64,000 bases of DNA, taken from Bacillus sp. V2I10. Its GTDB lineage: Bacteria; Bacillota; Bacilli; Bacillales; Bacillaceae. Each line of letters begins with the position of its first letter. Position 1 is the stretch's first letter. This document shows, one piece after another, positions 56,939 through 64,000 of the stretch. The stretch is from positions 4,798,001-4,862,000 of the forward strand of contig NZ_JAUSYV010000001.1 in assembly GCF_030817055.1 (NCBI RefSeq), in the 5' to 3' direction. A program made the position numbers and the translations under genes. A model generated the notes under the pieces. The model searched no databases. It worked only from the letters and a program-made list of their open reading frames with translations, and had not been told where the DNA came from.

Positions 56939-57741
56939 GGAAAAAGAAACTGCCAAAATTTCTATTTAATTTTGTTTGTTTCATAGTATATGTCTTTTTA
57001 CTTGCACCTATTGTCGTGGTATTAATGTCTTCGTTAACAACCACTGAATATATTGTTTTTCCGCCGAAAGGATTAACACTCAAGTGGTATGTTGAGCTTG
57101 TCGAACATCCCGAATTTATGCAATCTTTGGTGCTGAGTATAATTGTGGCAGTTGGCACTTCAATTATCGCAACTGCAATCGGTACGCTGGCATCCATCGC
57201 TGTTGCCCGGCGTCAATTTAAAGGGAAAACAGCCATTGTCCAATTAGTTGGATCACCTCTCTTAATACCATCCGTCGTATTTGGAGTGGCCCTTCTCCAG
57301 TTTTATTCTTGGATAGGTTTGGCCGCAAGTCCTCTTGCTTTAATAATAGGACATATTATTCTAACAGTACCTTTCGTTATGCGGTTAGTTGTTGCAAGTT
57401 TGGCAGGCTTTGATCGCTCCATAGAACAAGCTGCCATGAATTTAGGGGCAGGGCATTTTAAAGTGTTTTTTCAAATTACTCTTCCTGTTATTAAATCCGG
57501 GGTAATCGCAGGTGCCATCTTTGCATTTATCACTTCATTTGATGATTTAACAGTAGCGTTATTTATTGTAAGTACCGATGTCGTTACGCTGCCGGTTCGA
57601 ATCTATACTTACATGCAATACCAATATGATCCAATCATCACATCTGTATCAAGTATTATGATTTTATTAACCATCGTGCTAATGCTTGTCATTGAAAGGG
57701 TTTTAGGTGTAGGAAAGGTCTTTGCATCGAAAAAACAATAA
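56935..57741 (+). CDS. ABC importer permease 2, PotC-like
   Basis: 268 residues, six membrane segments, EAA loop RSIEQAAMNLGAGHFKVFFQITLPVIKSGVIAGAIFAFITSFDDLTVALF. ATG overlaps the previous stop by 4 nt. The FDDL after the loop is typical of PotC/PotI permeases. It completes the PotDABC-type importer. Confidence 0.9.
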   Translation: MRKKKLPKFLFNFVCFIVYVFLLAPIVVVLMSSLTTTEYIVFPPKGLTLKWYVELVEHPEFMQSLVLSIIVAVGTSIIATAIGTLASIAVARRQFKGKTAIVQLVGSPLLIPSVVFGVALLQFYSWIGLAASPLALIIGHIILTVPFVMRLVVASLAGFDRSIEQAAMNLGAGHFKVFFQITLPVIKSGVIAGAIFAFITSFDDLTVALFIVSTDVVTLPVRIYTYMQYQYDPIITSVSSIMILLTIVLMLVIERVLGVGKVFASKKQ

Positions 57742-57754
57742 GAAGGGTGTTTTT

Positions 57755-58078
57755 ATGCATATTGAAAATCATCCCGTATTAGGGAAACAACTGACAAAGC
57801 CTATAACGATCTATTTTAATAATAAAGAATTTAAGGCATATAAACAGCAGACGGTTGCAGCAGCCTTAATAGCTAATGGAGTAAAAAAATTCGGTCTAAG
57901 CCGAAACCTAATCCAAGCAAGAGGCCTTTTTTGTTCCCGGGGCAGATGCTGCAGCTGCTATATGACTGTGAATGGAGAGGAACATGTACGCACTTGCTTA
58001 AAAAGGGTTGAAGAAGGAATGGAAATATATCCAAATCTAGAGGACCCAGAGGTAAGGTGTGATGACCATGGAGACTGA
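57755..58078 (+). CDS. [2Fe-2S] ferredoxin-like subunit of an amine dehydrogenase (HcnA/gamma type)
   Basis: 107 residues. The cluster motif is FCSRGRCCSCYMTVNGEEHVRTC: Cys-x4-Cys-x2-Cys with the fourth Cys further on, as in HcnA and the small subunits of opine or hydroxyproline dehydrogenases. It carries electrons between the flavin subunits. Start ATG 57755 (GAAGGGTG upstream); the longer frame overlaps the permease. Its end overlaps the next gene by 17 nt, consistent with a tight complex. Confidence 0.88.
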   Translation: MHIENHPVLGKQLTKPITIYFNNKEFKAYKQQTVAAALIANGVKKFGLSRNLIQARGLFCSRGRCCSCYMTVNGEEHVRTCLKRVEEGMEIYPNLEDPEVRCDDHGD

Positions 58079-59156
58079 TGTTCTCATCATCGGAGCCGGA
58101 CCTGCAGGCCTTGCAGCCGCATACGAAACGGCATCAAAAGGTATTGATGTAACCATCGTAGATGAATCCATTTCAGCAGGAGGACAGCTAATCCAGCAAA
58201 CGCAAATCATACAATCATTGCCCTCCTCTTATCATCCAATGCGGGGTTTTGAATTGGCTGAAAAATTAAAAGAACATTTAAAGGAATTTCCTATTCGTTA
58301 TTTATTCGAACATAGGGTGATTGGCTTATATGCAGATGGAAGTGTTGGTATTACGGATGAACAGAATGTTTTTCCAGTGAAAGCAAAGAAAATAATCGTT
58401 GCTACTGGAGCAGCTGAAAGCGCCGTTCCTTTTCCGAAATGGACCCTTCCAGGGGTAATAACTATTGGTGCAGCTCAAACCTTAATCAACCGGGACTTTG
58501 TTCTGCCCGGCAAGGAAGCGGTCATTGTTGGTTCAAGTGACTTTGCGATGGAAGTTGCTCTTCAGCTCTTAGAAGCAGGCGTGAACATTAGGGGAATTGT
58601 TGAAAGTCAGCCTCAGGTTACTGCCAGAGACAAGGAAAAAATAGAGCAAGTGGAAAGATGCGGAGTTCCATTTTATTTAACCTCTTCTATAAAAGAAGCG
58701 AGAGGAAATGGGCAGCTTGAAGAAATTGAGATTCAGCTCCAGGATGGAATTTTAACAGAAAAGATCGATTTGGCTTGTATCGATGGCGGGAGAACGCCGA
58801 TTCTTGATTCTTTTTATCAATTAGGATGTTCGTTCAGTTATCAGGAAAAGCTTGGCGGCTGGATCCCGCAATATAATAAACGTTTCCAAACAGATCGCGA
58901 AGATGTTTTTTTAGCCGGAAATGCAGCAGGTATCAGCTCACAAGGAGTACTGCTAGTAACCGGTATGATAGCTGGTGTCAGTGTATGTGAAGCCTTACAG
59001 GCAATAAGCAAAGAGGTTGCTGAGGAAATAAGGCTTTCCCTTTGGGAAGAGTTAGAGCTACTCGAAACAAAACTAAATACGGAAATCTTGCAGGAAAGAA
59101 ATCAGCATATTGAAAATTTTGCAAACCCTATGCTTAAAGATCAATTTATCTCATAG
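58062..59156 (+). CDS. FAD/NAD-type alpha subunit of the amine dehydrogenase (HcnB type)
   Basis: 364 residues. Dinucleotide motif VLIIGAGPAGLAAAYETASKG, then DESISAGGQLIQQTQ, ATGAAESAVPFP, a second Rossmann motif AVIVGSSDFAMEVALQLLEAG, and VFLAGNAAGISSQGVLLVTGMIAG. It resembles HcnB/opine-oxidase subunit A but lacks the C-terminal BFD-type [2Fe-2S] domain those proteins usually carry; that domain is encoded by the next gene instead. The start ATG 58062 fits GAGGT; 58068 is also possible. Confidence 0.88.
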   Translation: MTMETDVLIIGAGPAGLAAAYETASKGIDVTIVDESISAGGQLIQQTQIIQSLPSSYHPMRGFELAEKLKEHLKEFPIRYLFEHRVIGLYADGSVGITDEQNVFPVKAKKIIVATGAAESAVPFPKWTLPGVITIGAAQTLINRDFVLPGKEAVIVGSSDFAMEVALQLLEAGVNIRGIVESQPQVTARDKEKIEQVERCGVPFYLTSSIKEARGNGQLEEIEIQLQDGILTEKIDLACIDGGRTPILDSFYQLGCSFSYQEKLGGWIPQYNKRFQTDREDVFLAGNAAGISSQGVLLVTGMIAGVSVCEALQAISKEVAEEIRLSLWEELELLETKLNTEILQERNQHIENFANPMLKDQFIS

Positions 59157-59189
59157 ATAAATTGAATACGTGACTAGAAGGTGAATTAG

Positions 59190-59519
59190 TTGGATAAAAC
59201 AACAATCATTTGTCGATGTGAAGAAATAAGCTATGAGGAAGTTGAGGAAGCCATTGGACATGGAGCAAGAACCTTTGATGATGTTAAAAGACTGACCCGG
59301 TGCGGCATGGGTCCATGTCAGGCGAAAATATGCACAAACCTTGTTGCAAATGTGATTCATGAACAAACAGGCAGGCCATTTCATGAGATTCCTATACCTC
59401 GGATGCGGATGCCCCTATCCCCCATAAAGCTTGAAACATTAGCGACTAACAGCACATCGTTTTCCGCAGTGAAATCTGTTTTAGATGAGGTGGAATTAGA
59501 GGATGGGAAGGTGAGATAA
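59190..59519 (+). CDS. BFD-like [2Fe-2S] protein, separate domain of the alpha subunit
   Basis: 109 residues. IICRCEEISYEEVEEAIGHGARTFDDVKRLTRCGMGPCQAKICTNLVANVI is the BFD-like [2Fe-2S] domain (CxC ... CGMGPC). In HcnB, SoxA and opine oxidases it is fused to the alpha subunit; here it is free, with a Pro-rich tail (PIPRMRMPLSPIKLE) as in the fused forms. TTG start, AGAAGGTGA upstream. The next gene's ATG follows the stop immediately. Confidence 0.88.
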   Translation: MDKTTIICRCEEISYEEVEEAIGHGARTFDDVKRLTRCGMGPCQAKICTNLVANVIHEQTGRPFHEIPIPRMRMPLSPIKLETLATNSTSFSAVKSVLDEVELEDGKVR

Positions 59520-60593
59520 ATGGAAACACGTTACGAAACAGTTGTTATTGGCGGAGGAGTCGTTGGGAATGGAATTGCCTTTCACCTTTCTGAACGCTAT
59601 AAGGAAGGGATACTAGTTCTTGATAAGAAATATCCAATGTCAGGAACATCAGGATCTACCCAAGCCTGGGTGTGGGTTCATAATAAAACCCCTTCCTGGT
59701 ATGCCGAGTTTAATATGTACAGTGCTGAACTCTATCCCTACTTATCTAAAAAAATTGGAGATGTTGAATATAAACGGACAGGCGGCCTATCTCCATTTTT
59801 CAATGAGAAAGACCGGGAAAAAGCATTGCAGCTTGCAGAATCATACCGGAAGATTGGCATTAAAATTAAAGTCCTATCAAGAGAAGAAGTACTGGAGAAG
59901 GAGCCCTCAATCAATCCTGAGGTCGCAGGAGCGACTTATAGTTCGATCGACGGAAACGTCAATCCATTTCGATTGATAGACATGTATATGAGAGCTGCAA
60001 GGAAAAATGGTGTTAATTACTCTACTTATAACAAAGTAAAAGACATACAAAAGCAAGAAGAAAAATACATTGTTGTTTCAGACAAGGAAACCTATGTATG
60101 TAAAAACCTCATTCTCGCTGGCGGAACTTGGTCAAAGGAGCTGGGAAGTATGCTCGGAATCAATATTCCTGTGAATCAGTTAAGAGGGCAAATTCTTGTT
60201 TCGGAACCTTTAAAACCATTCCTGAATTATACGATAAGCGGTCTAAGACAGGCAAATAATGGTGAAGTATTAATGGGGTATTCAATGGAGGAGGCAGACT
60301 TTGACCGCTCAACAACTCTTGATGTCATTCAGGAAACAGCCAATATGGCTGTTCACTATGTACCTTCATTAAAAAAAGCAAAAGTTGTACGTGCCTTTTC
60401 AGGAATTCGTGCCATGCCAGAGGATGGTTTCCCGATTATTGGAAAAGTACCTGGTATTGAAAATCTTTATGTTGCAGCTACACACAGCGGTGTAACACTA
60501 TCTCCTCTAATTGGAACGCTAATAACTGAATTAATTTTGGATGGAGAAACGTCTATTCCGATTGATCGGTATTCGATTAGCAGATTTGGGTGA
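59520..60593 (+). CDS. DAO-family FAD amine dehydrogenase, beta subunit (HcnC type)
   Basis: 357 residues. ETVVIGGGVVGNGIAFHLSERY is the FAD-binding motif; TSGSTQAWVWVHNKTPSWYAEF, a GA(x)SG variant, and GFPIIGKVPGIENLYVAATHSGVTLSPLIGTLITE are typical of glycine-oxidase/HcnC/opine-oxidase beta subunits. It oxidises the substrate amine and passes electrons on through the [2Fe-2S] partners. ATG abuts the previous stop (TAAATG). Substrates in the family include opines, proline, hydroxyproline and glycine. Confidence 0.88.
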   Translation: METRYETVVIGGGVVGNGIAFHLSERYKEGILVLDKKYPMSGTSGSTQAWVWVHNKTPSWYAEFNMYSAELYPYLSKKIGDVEYKRTGGLSPFFNEKDREKALQLAESYRKIGIKIKVLSREEVLEKEPSINPEVAGATYSSIDGNVNPFRLIDMYMRAARKNGVNYSTYNKVKDIQKQEEKYIVVSDKETYVCKNLILAGGTWSKELGSMLGINIPVNQLRGQILVSEPLKPFLNYTISGLRQANNGEVLMGYSMEEADFDRSTTLDVIQETANMAVHYVPSLKKAKVVRAFSGIRAMPEDGFPIIGKVPGIENLYVAATHSGVTLSPLIGTLITELILDGETSIPIDRYSISRFG

Positions 60594-60653
60594 GAGTATG
60601 AAATGTATTAATCAAAGGTTTATTATAAAAACACTTAATTTGGAGGAATATAA

Positions 60654-60989
60654 ATGCCCCACTTAATTTTCAGAGGGATTTCAGTTGAGCAGATCAAAAC
60701 TATAAGTAAATCATTAGTACAGGAGCTAGCTGAACTCTGTACTTGCGGGACTGATAACTTTACTCTAGAAATATTACAATCTACTTTCGTGTTCGATCAA
60801 AATGAAGTTCCTGGATATCCTTTTGTTGAGGTGAAATGGTTTGAACGCGGCCAAGACATCCAGGATCAATTTGCCAAAGCTGTGACCAGAAATGTTCATT
60901 CTCTTGGTATACCAGAAGTAGAAGTTGCATTTACTGCATTTTTAGAGTCTGCTTATTATTCTAACGGAAAGAGTTTCGCCGAAGAGTAA
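60654..60989 (+). CDS. DUF1904 (MIF-like) protein
   Basis: 111 residues. MPHLIFRGISVEQIKTISKSLVQELAELCTC then FTLEILQSTFVFDQNEVPGYPFVEVKWFERGQDIQDQFAKAVTRNV: the DUF1904 pattern, a tautomerase/MIF-like fold with the expected Pro after Met. A tautomerase or imine/enol step next to the amine dehydrogenase would make chemical sense, but this is inference. TTGGAGGAA precedes the ATG. 60 bp after the beta subunit. Confidence 0.85.
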   Translation: MPHLIFRGISVEQIKTISKSLVQELAELCTCGTDNFTLEILQSTFVFDQNEVPGYPFVEVKWFERGQDIQDQFAKAVTRNVHSLGIPEVEVAFTAFLESAYYSNGKSFAEE

Positions 60990-61162
60990 AGTGTCAGGCA
61001 CTTTCTCGTGTAGTGATAGAATTAATAGAATAAAACCTTATCAGGTTTTAATTCCTATGATGGTTGCTACTACTCCTTCAACGGTCATATACCTAGACTA
61101 TTGGCTATAAACCACCCGTTTATAAGAAATAAATAGTACTATATTTGAAAGGTGTTGGTTAA

Positions 61163-62323
61163 ATGTCGGCAGAAGTTATCGTTATAGGCGGCGGTGTCGT
61201 TGGCTCATCCATTACGTATCACTTAGCCCGTGATGGTATAAGCGTTAAGCAATTAGAAAAGGGCAGCATTGCTAATCAAGGTGCTGCTTCTAGGGCATCT
61301 GCAGGTGGAATTAGATTAAACAATCGTGATCCAAGAGAATTATCATTGGCAAAAGCGAGTATCCTTAGGTGGGAATCACTTGAAGAAGAGCTTGAAGCTG
61401 ATTTAGAATATTTGCCGACAGGTCAAATCATGTTATTTGATCATCGCTATAGTATAGAGGATCTTTATGATCAGATAAAGGAAGATCAAAAATATGGGAT
61501 TGTCTCTCGAATTGTTGAACGGGACGGTTTAAAAGATTTAATTCCGTTCATTTCTCCTTTAATTTCAAAGGGGATTTTTTATCCAAGCGGCGGTCAAGCA
61601 AACGTGTTACTTACGACAATTGCGTTTTCATCAGCAGCACGACGTTTAGGCGCAGAAATAATAACTGGCATTGAAGTACACTCGATTGCGAAACAGAATA
61701 ATGCAGTTACAGGCGTGAACACTAGTTCTGGCTTTATGCCATGTAATACGGTCATTAATGCAGCTGGGGTATGGGCGCCAAAATTGCATGAGACTTTAGG
61801 TCTCTCCCTTCCACAAATAAAGCCTTTCTGTCATCAGATGTCTGCAACATTTGCTGCTCCTTTAATATTACCGGGTCCCACGATTAGTGCAAAAGGGACG
61901 AAAATATCCCTTAAGCAAACGATAGATGGACGAATAAGAGCTGGTGGAGGTTATTCTACTAAGCCTGGACCAAACAAATACACTGGTTTATTCAATGAAG
62001 AAAGTCTTAAAGAACAACGAAATACTGTTTTATCCATTATTCCAGCCATTAAAGATTATGAAGTAGATTTTACATACTACGGTGCAGAAGCTCACTGCAT
62101 TGATGATATTCCAATTTTAGGTCCAATCCCTGAAATTACAGGATATTTATTAGCAACTGGATTTAGCGGTCATGGATTTACAATTTCCCCTGCTGTTGGG
62201 CAAGTCTTGTCAGAAATTGCCCAAAAGAAAACACCTGCGATTTCCATTGATGAACTCTCTATCATTCGGTCATTTGATACAGAAAAATTAAAGGATAATG
62301 CAATTCGTCACATCCCAGGATGA
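61163..62323 (+). CDS. DAO-family FAD-dependent oxidoreductase
   Basis: 386 residues. VIVIGGGVVGSSITYHLARDGISVKQLEKG (FAD motif), QGAASRASAGGIRLNNRDPRELSLAKASILRWE, FYPSGGQANVLLTTIAFSSAARRLGAEI, and the end TGYLLATGFSGHGFTISPAVGQVLSEI, as in sarcosine oxidase beta/D-amino-acid oxidase-type enzymes. Its substrate may be the same amine family. AAAGGTG precedes ATG. It may have its own promoter, since 174 bp of non-coding DNA with two small hairpins (60990 and 61034) precede it. No clear terminator was seen after it. Confidence 0.85.
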   Translation: MSAEVIVIGGGVVGSSITYHLARDGISVKQLEKGSIANQGAASRASAGGIRLNNRDPRELSLAKASILRWESLEEELEADLEYLPTGQIMLFDHRYSIEDLYDQIKEDQKYGIVSRIVERDGLKDLIPFISPLISKGIFYPSGGQANVLLTTIAFSSAARRLGAEIITGIEVHSIAKQNNAVTGVNTSSGFMPCNTVINAAGVWAPKLHETLGLSLPQIKPFCHQMSATFAAPLILPGPTISAKGTKISLKQTIDGRIRAGGGYSTKPGPNKYTGLFNEESLKEQRNTVLSIIPAIKDYEVDFTYYGAEAHCIDDIPILGPIPEITGYLLATGFSGHGFTISPAVGQVLSEIAQKKTPAISIDELSIIRSFDTEKLKDNAIRHIPG

Positions 62324-62396
62324 ATAAATAATAATTAAAAAAGAAGCCCTTAATGAATTATTAGTGCTGAAGCAAAATGATTAATAATCTTAATGA

Positions 62397-62413
62397 TTTA
62401 CATAAAATTTACC
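62397..62413 (+). promoter_or_regulatory. Possible PhoP half-box
   Basis: TTTACA-taaaa-TTTACC, two PhoP-type hexamers with the 11-bp period expected for a Pho box, about 70 bp before the metallophosphoesterase start. Only two of the usual four repeats are good. Confidence 0.3.
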
Positions 62414-62482
62414 TATTTCATAAATGAAGTAAATTAATAACTTATATCCTATTGATATCATATCAAAAAGGAGAAACAATTT

Positions 62483-64000
62483 ATGCGGATGAAAAATATA
62501 ATAATGGCCTTATCACTCGTATGTATGATGGTTTCAATCTTTGCTTATCCTGCGGAGGCTTCTAGGTTGGTTGTTCAAAAAGAATCCGATAGCATTGTGG
62601 CGGATTGGAAATTTTCGAAACAGCATGTAAAAAGCGGTACGATTGAAAGTGGGAATTTAATTATTGAAGACGCAAGTAAAAACGGGAATGAATTAGAGCT
62701 AGTAACGATTGGAGATCCATCTTCACCAGAATTGGAAAATATGATGAAATGGTCAGAAGATGATGATAATAATCAAGCAAATGTAGATAGCTTACAATTC
62801 GCTAATTATAAAAATTCTCCTGCGGGAAGATATTTAAAAACGACCAATGATGCACCGATCAATTCGGAGAAATTTGAAAATGGATTTACCATTGAAGCAG
62901 TTTTTAAATTACCAAGTAATTTTAATAGTAGTTTACATAGCTGGATGGGAATTTTAACAAGACAAGGGCAGGCTGCTGATCTTAATAAAACAGAAGGCGA
63001 GAAAGAAATACTTACAACATTATCTGTATCTAGTGATCAAGAAATTCAATGGACAAGCCATCCATCTAATCTAGACTATAATGTAAGCAACTGGTCTCGT
63101 TCTTTAAATACTGATGAGTGGTATCATTTAGCAGTTGTTAATGACGGCCAAACAACAACATTAACTGTTAATGGCGTTAGCGATTACGGAAAATCAGAAC
63201 AAGTCGTAGGCATTGCAGCTTTAGAAGGTAAAGGCTGGAACATTGGTGCATCTGAGTGGGGAAATGAATTAGATGCACTATTTGCAGGTAACATTCAAGA
63301 AATACGAATTGCTAATGAACCTTTACCTGAAAAAGAATGGCTTGTGCAAGATGCTCGGGACGATGAACCATTCGAAGGAACTAACGAGAGCATTCCATTA
63401 TTAACAAACAAAAACAATTATAATTTTCTTTTTGTCCCAGATACACAAAAATATTCAAGTCAAAATCCAGAGATTTTTTATAGCCAAATGAATTGGATTG
63501 CTAAAAACACTAAGAAGAACAATATAGTAATGAATACATTTGTTGGTGACATTGTCGATAGTAATTCAGAAGAGCAATGGCAGAATTCCCTTGAAGCCAT
63601 TTCGTATTTAGATAAAAAAGATATTTCTTATATGATTGCGGCAGGGAATCATGACTATGCTGAAGGAGATCCATTCTTAATCCATTACGGACCGCAGCGT
63701 TTTGAGAATAAAGAATACTATAAAGGATCTTCTCCTTCCGGATATGGCTCTTATGCAATAGTTAAGGCAGGAAGCTATGAATACTTATTATTAATAGTTG
63801 ATATGGAAAATCTTCAAACAGACTTAGAATGGTCAAAAGATGTTTTAAATCGTCATAAAGAAAAACCGACAATTATCGCTTCTCATGATATTATTTATCC
63901 TGAGATTCAAAAGAATAAAACTGTTGTCGCTGAGTCGGCTAACGGCCGGCTGATTTGGGATGAACTTGTAAATGATTACAATCAAGTGTTCATGACGGTA
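62483..64000 (+). CDS. Secreted metallophosphoesterase with N-terminal LamG-like domain (runs off window)
   Basis: 506 codons visible, no stop. The signal peptide starts MRMKNIIMALSLVCMMVSIF, with cleavage near PAEA. A LamG/concanavalin-like domain fills about residues 40-290 (ADWKFSKQHVKSGTIESGNL, GWMGILTRQGQ, TLTVNGVSDYGKS, GNIQEIRIANEPL). A calcineurin-like phosphoesterase follows: FLFVPDTQKYS, FVGDIVDSN, IAAGNHDY and IIASHDII, the DxQ, GDxxD, GNHD and SHD metal motifs. AAGGAGAAAC precedes ATG 62483. Substrate unknown; extracellular phosphate esters, perhaps under phosphate control. Confidence 0.9.
   Translation, partial: MRMKNIIMALSLVCMMVSIFAYPAEASRLVVQKESDSIVADWKFSKQHVKSGTIESGNLIIEDASKNGNELELVTIGDPSSPELENMMKWSEDDDNNQANVDSLQFANYKNSPAGRYLKTTNDAPINSEKFENGFTIEAVFKLPSNFNSSLHSWMGILTRQGQAADLNKTEGEKEILTTLSVSSDQEIQWTSHPSNLDYNVSNWSRSLNTDEWYHLAVVNDGQTTTLTVNGVSDYGKSEQVVGIAALEGKGWNIGASEWGNELDALFAGNIQEIRIANEPLPEKEWLVQDARDDEPFEGTNESIPLLTNKNNYNFLFVPDTQKYSSQNPEIFYSQMNWIAKNTKKNNIVMNTFVGDIVDSNSEEQWQNSLEAISYLDKKDISYMIAAGNHDYAEGDPFLIHYGPQRFENKEYYKGSSPSGYGSYAIVKAGSYEYLLLIVDMENLQTDLEWSKDVLNRHKEKPTIIASHDIIYPEIQKNKTVVAESANGRLIWDELVNDYNQVFMTV

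Noticed and set aside
60990..61010. Terminator after the DUF1904 gene
   Set aside because: AAAGTG-tcag-GCACTTT forms a short dyad but no T-run follows; could equally be a common dispersed dyad.
63510..63758. Minus-strand ORF of 82 codons
   Set aside because: Antisense to the metallophosphoesterase motifs GDIVD and GNHD.

Overview
The window is chromosomal DNA of a low-GC, endospore-forming Bacillaceae bacterium (Bacillus sensu lato, for example a Metabacillus- or Priestia-like species, but not B. subtilis itself). The evidence is an alpha/beta-type spore protein gene with a sigma-G-type promoter, spore-associated YheC/YheD genes, strong AGGAGG ribosome sites with frequent TTG/GTG starts, and gene order resembling the B. 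subtilis yhe region (yheA-yheB, yheC/yheD/yheE, sspB, yheF?, yheG, yheH-yheI with leader, nhaX, nhaC, dat). Compared with B. subtilis, as I recall it, the block carries an extra YheC/D paralogue and a yxkF-msmX pair between yheE and sspB. No rRNA, tRNA, CRISPR array, prophage or insertion sequence was recognised.

Layout. 1-7.3 kb (mostly minus strand): partial hemZ, two HAD phosphatase-like genes (one, yhaX-like, has lost the catalytic Asp), an FkbM methyltransferase, a candidate structured RNA between yheA and yhaX, then yheA and yheB. 7.3-18 kb: three ATP-grasp YheC/D proteins, yheE, a PucR-type regulator, msmX, sspB, a TcyABC-like cystine importer and yheG. 18-30.4 kb: the bmrCD (yheI/yheH) exporter behind a leader peptide and two terminator hairpins, small membrane proteins, a class A PBP, nhaX, nhaC and dat. 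30.4-34.4 kb: a cobalamin riboswitch in front of class I ribonucleotide reductase nrdA-nrdB. 34.4-52.6 kb: housekeeping, envelope and ion genes (YitT-like, ProC-like, MscS, thioredoxin-like, OsmC, CopC-CopD, DedA, HD-GYP, CPA antiporter, DUF1992, AI-2E-type exporter, CDF-like, chromate transporter with PadR regulator) plus several gene remnants. 52.9-62.3 kb: a GntR-linked catabolic locus with a polyamine/opine-type ABC importer, a multi-subunit FAD/[2Fe-2S] amine dehydrogenase (HcnABC/opine-oxidase type), a DUF1904 protein and a second DAO-family flavoenzyme. 62.5-64 kb: a secreted metallophosphoesterase cut by the window end.

The structure not explained by genes is mainly intergenic. (i) Three separate loci (1131-1315, 23763-23853, 27855-27938) carry short degenerate arrays with an exact 21-bp period. 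Each locus has its own six-base core followed by a variable small palindrome. (ii) A ~125-bp interspersed repeat occurs at least five times, and its hairpin arms change together between copies. (iii) An unassigned ~180-nt RNA candidate (5492 to 5312, minus strand) has a good sigma-A promoter, a 13-bp terminator stem and a 20/21 inverted repeat made of two cre-like sites. (iv) The GntR locus carries three copies of a 14-bp palindrome. Gene names given from B. subtilis rest on memory of the families, not on a search.
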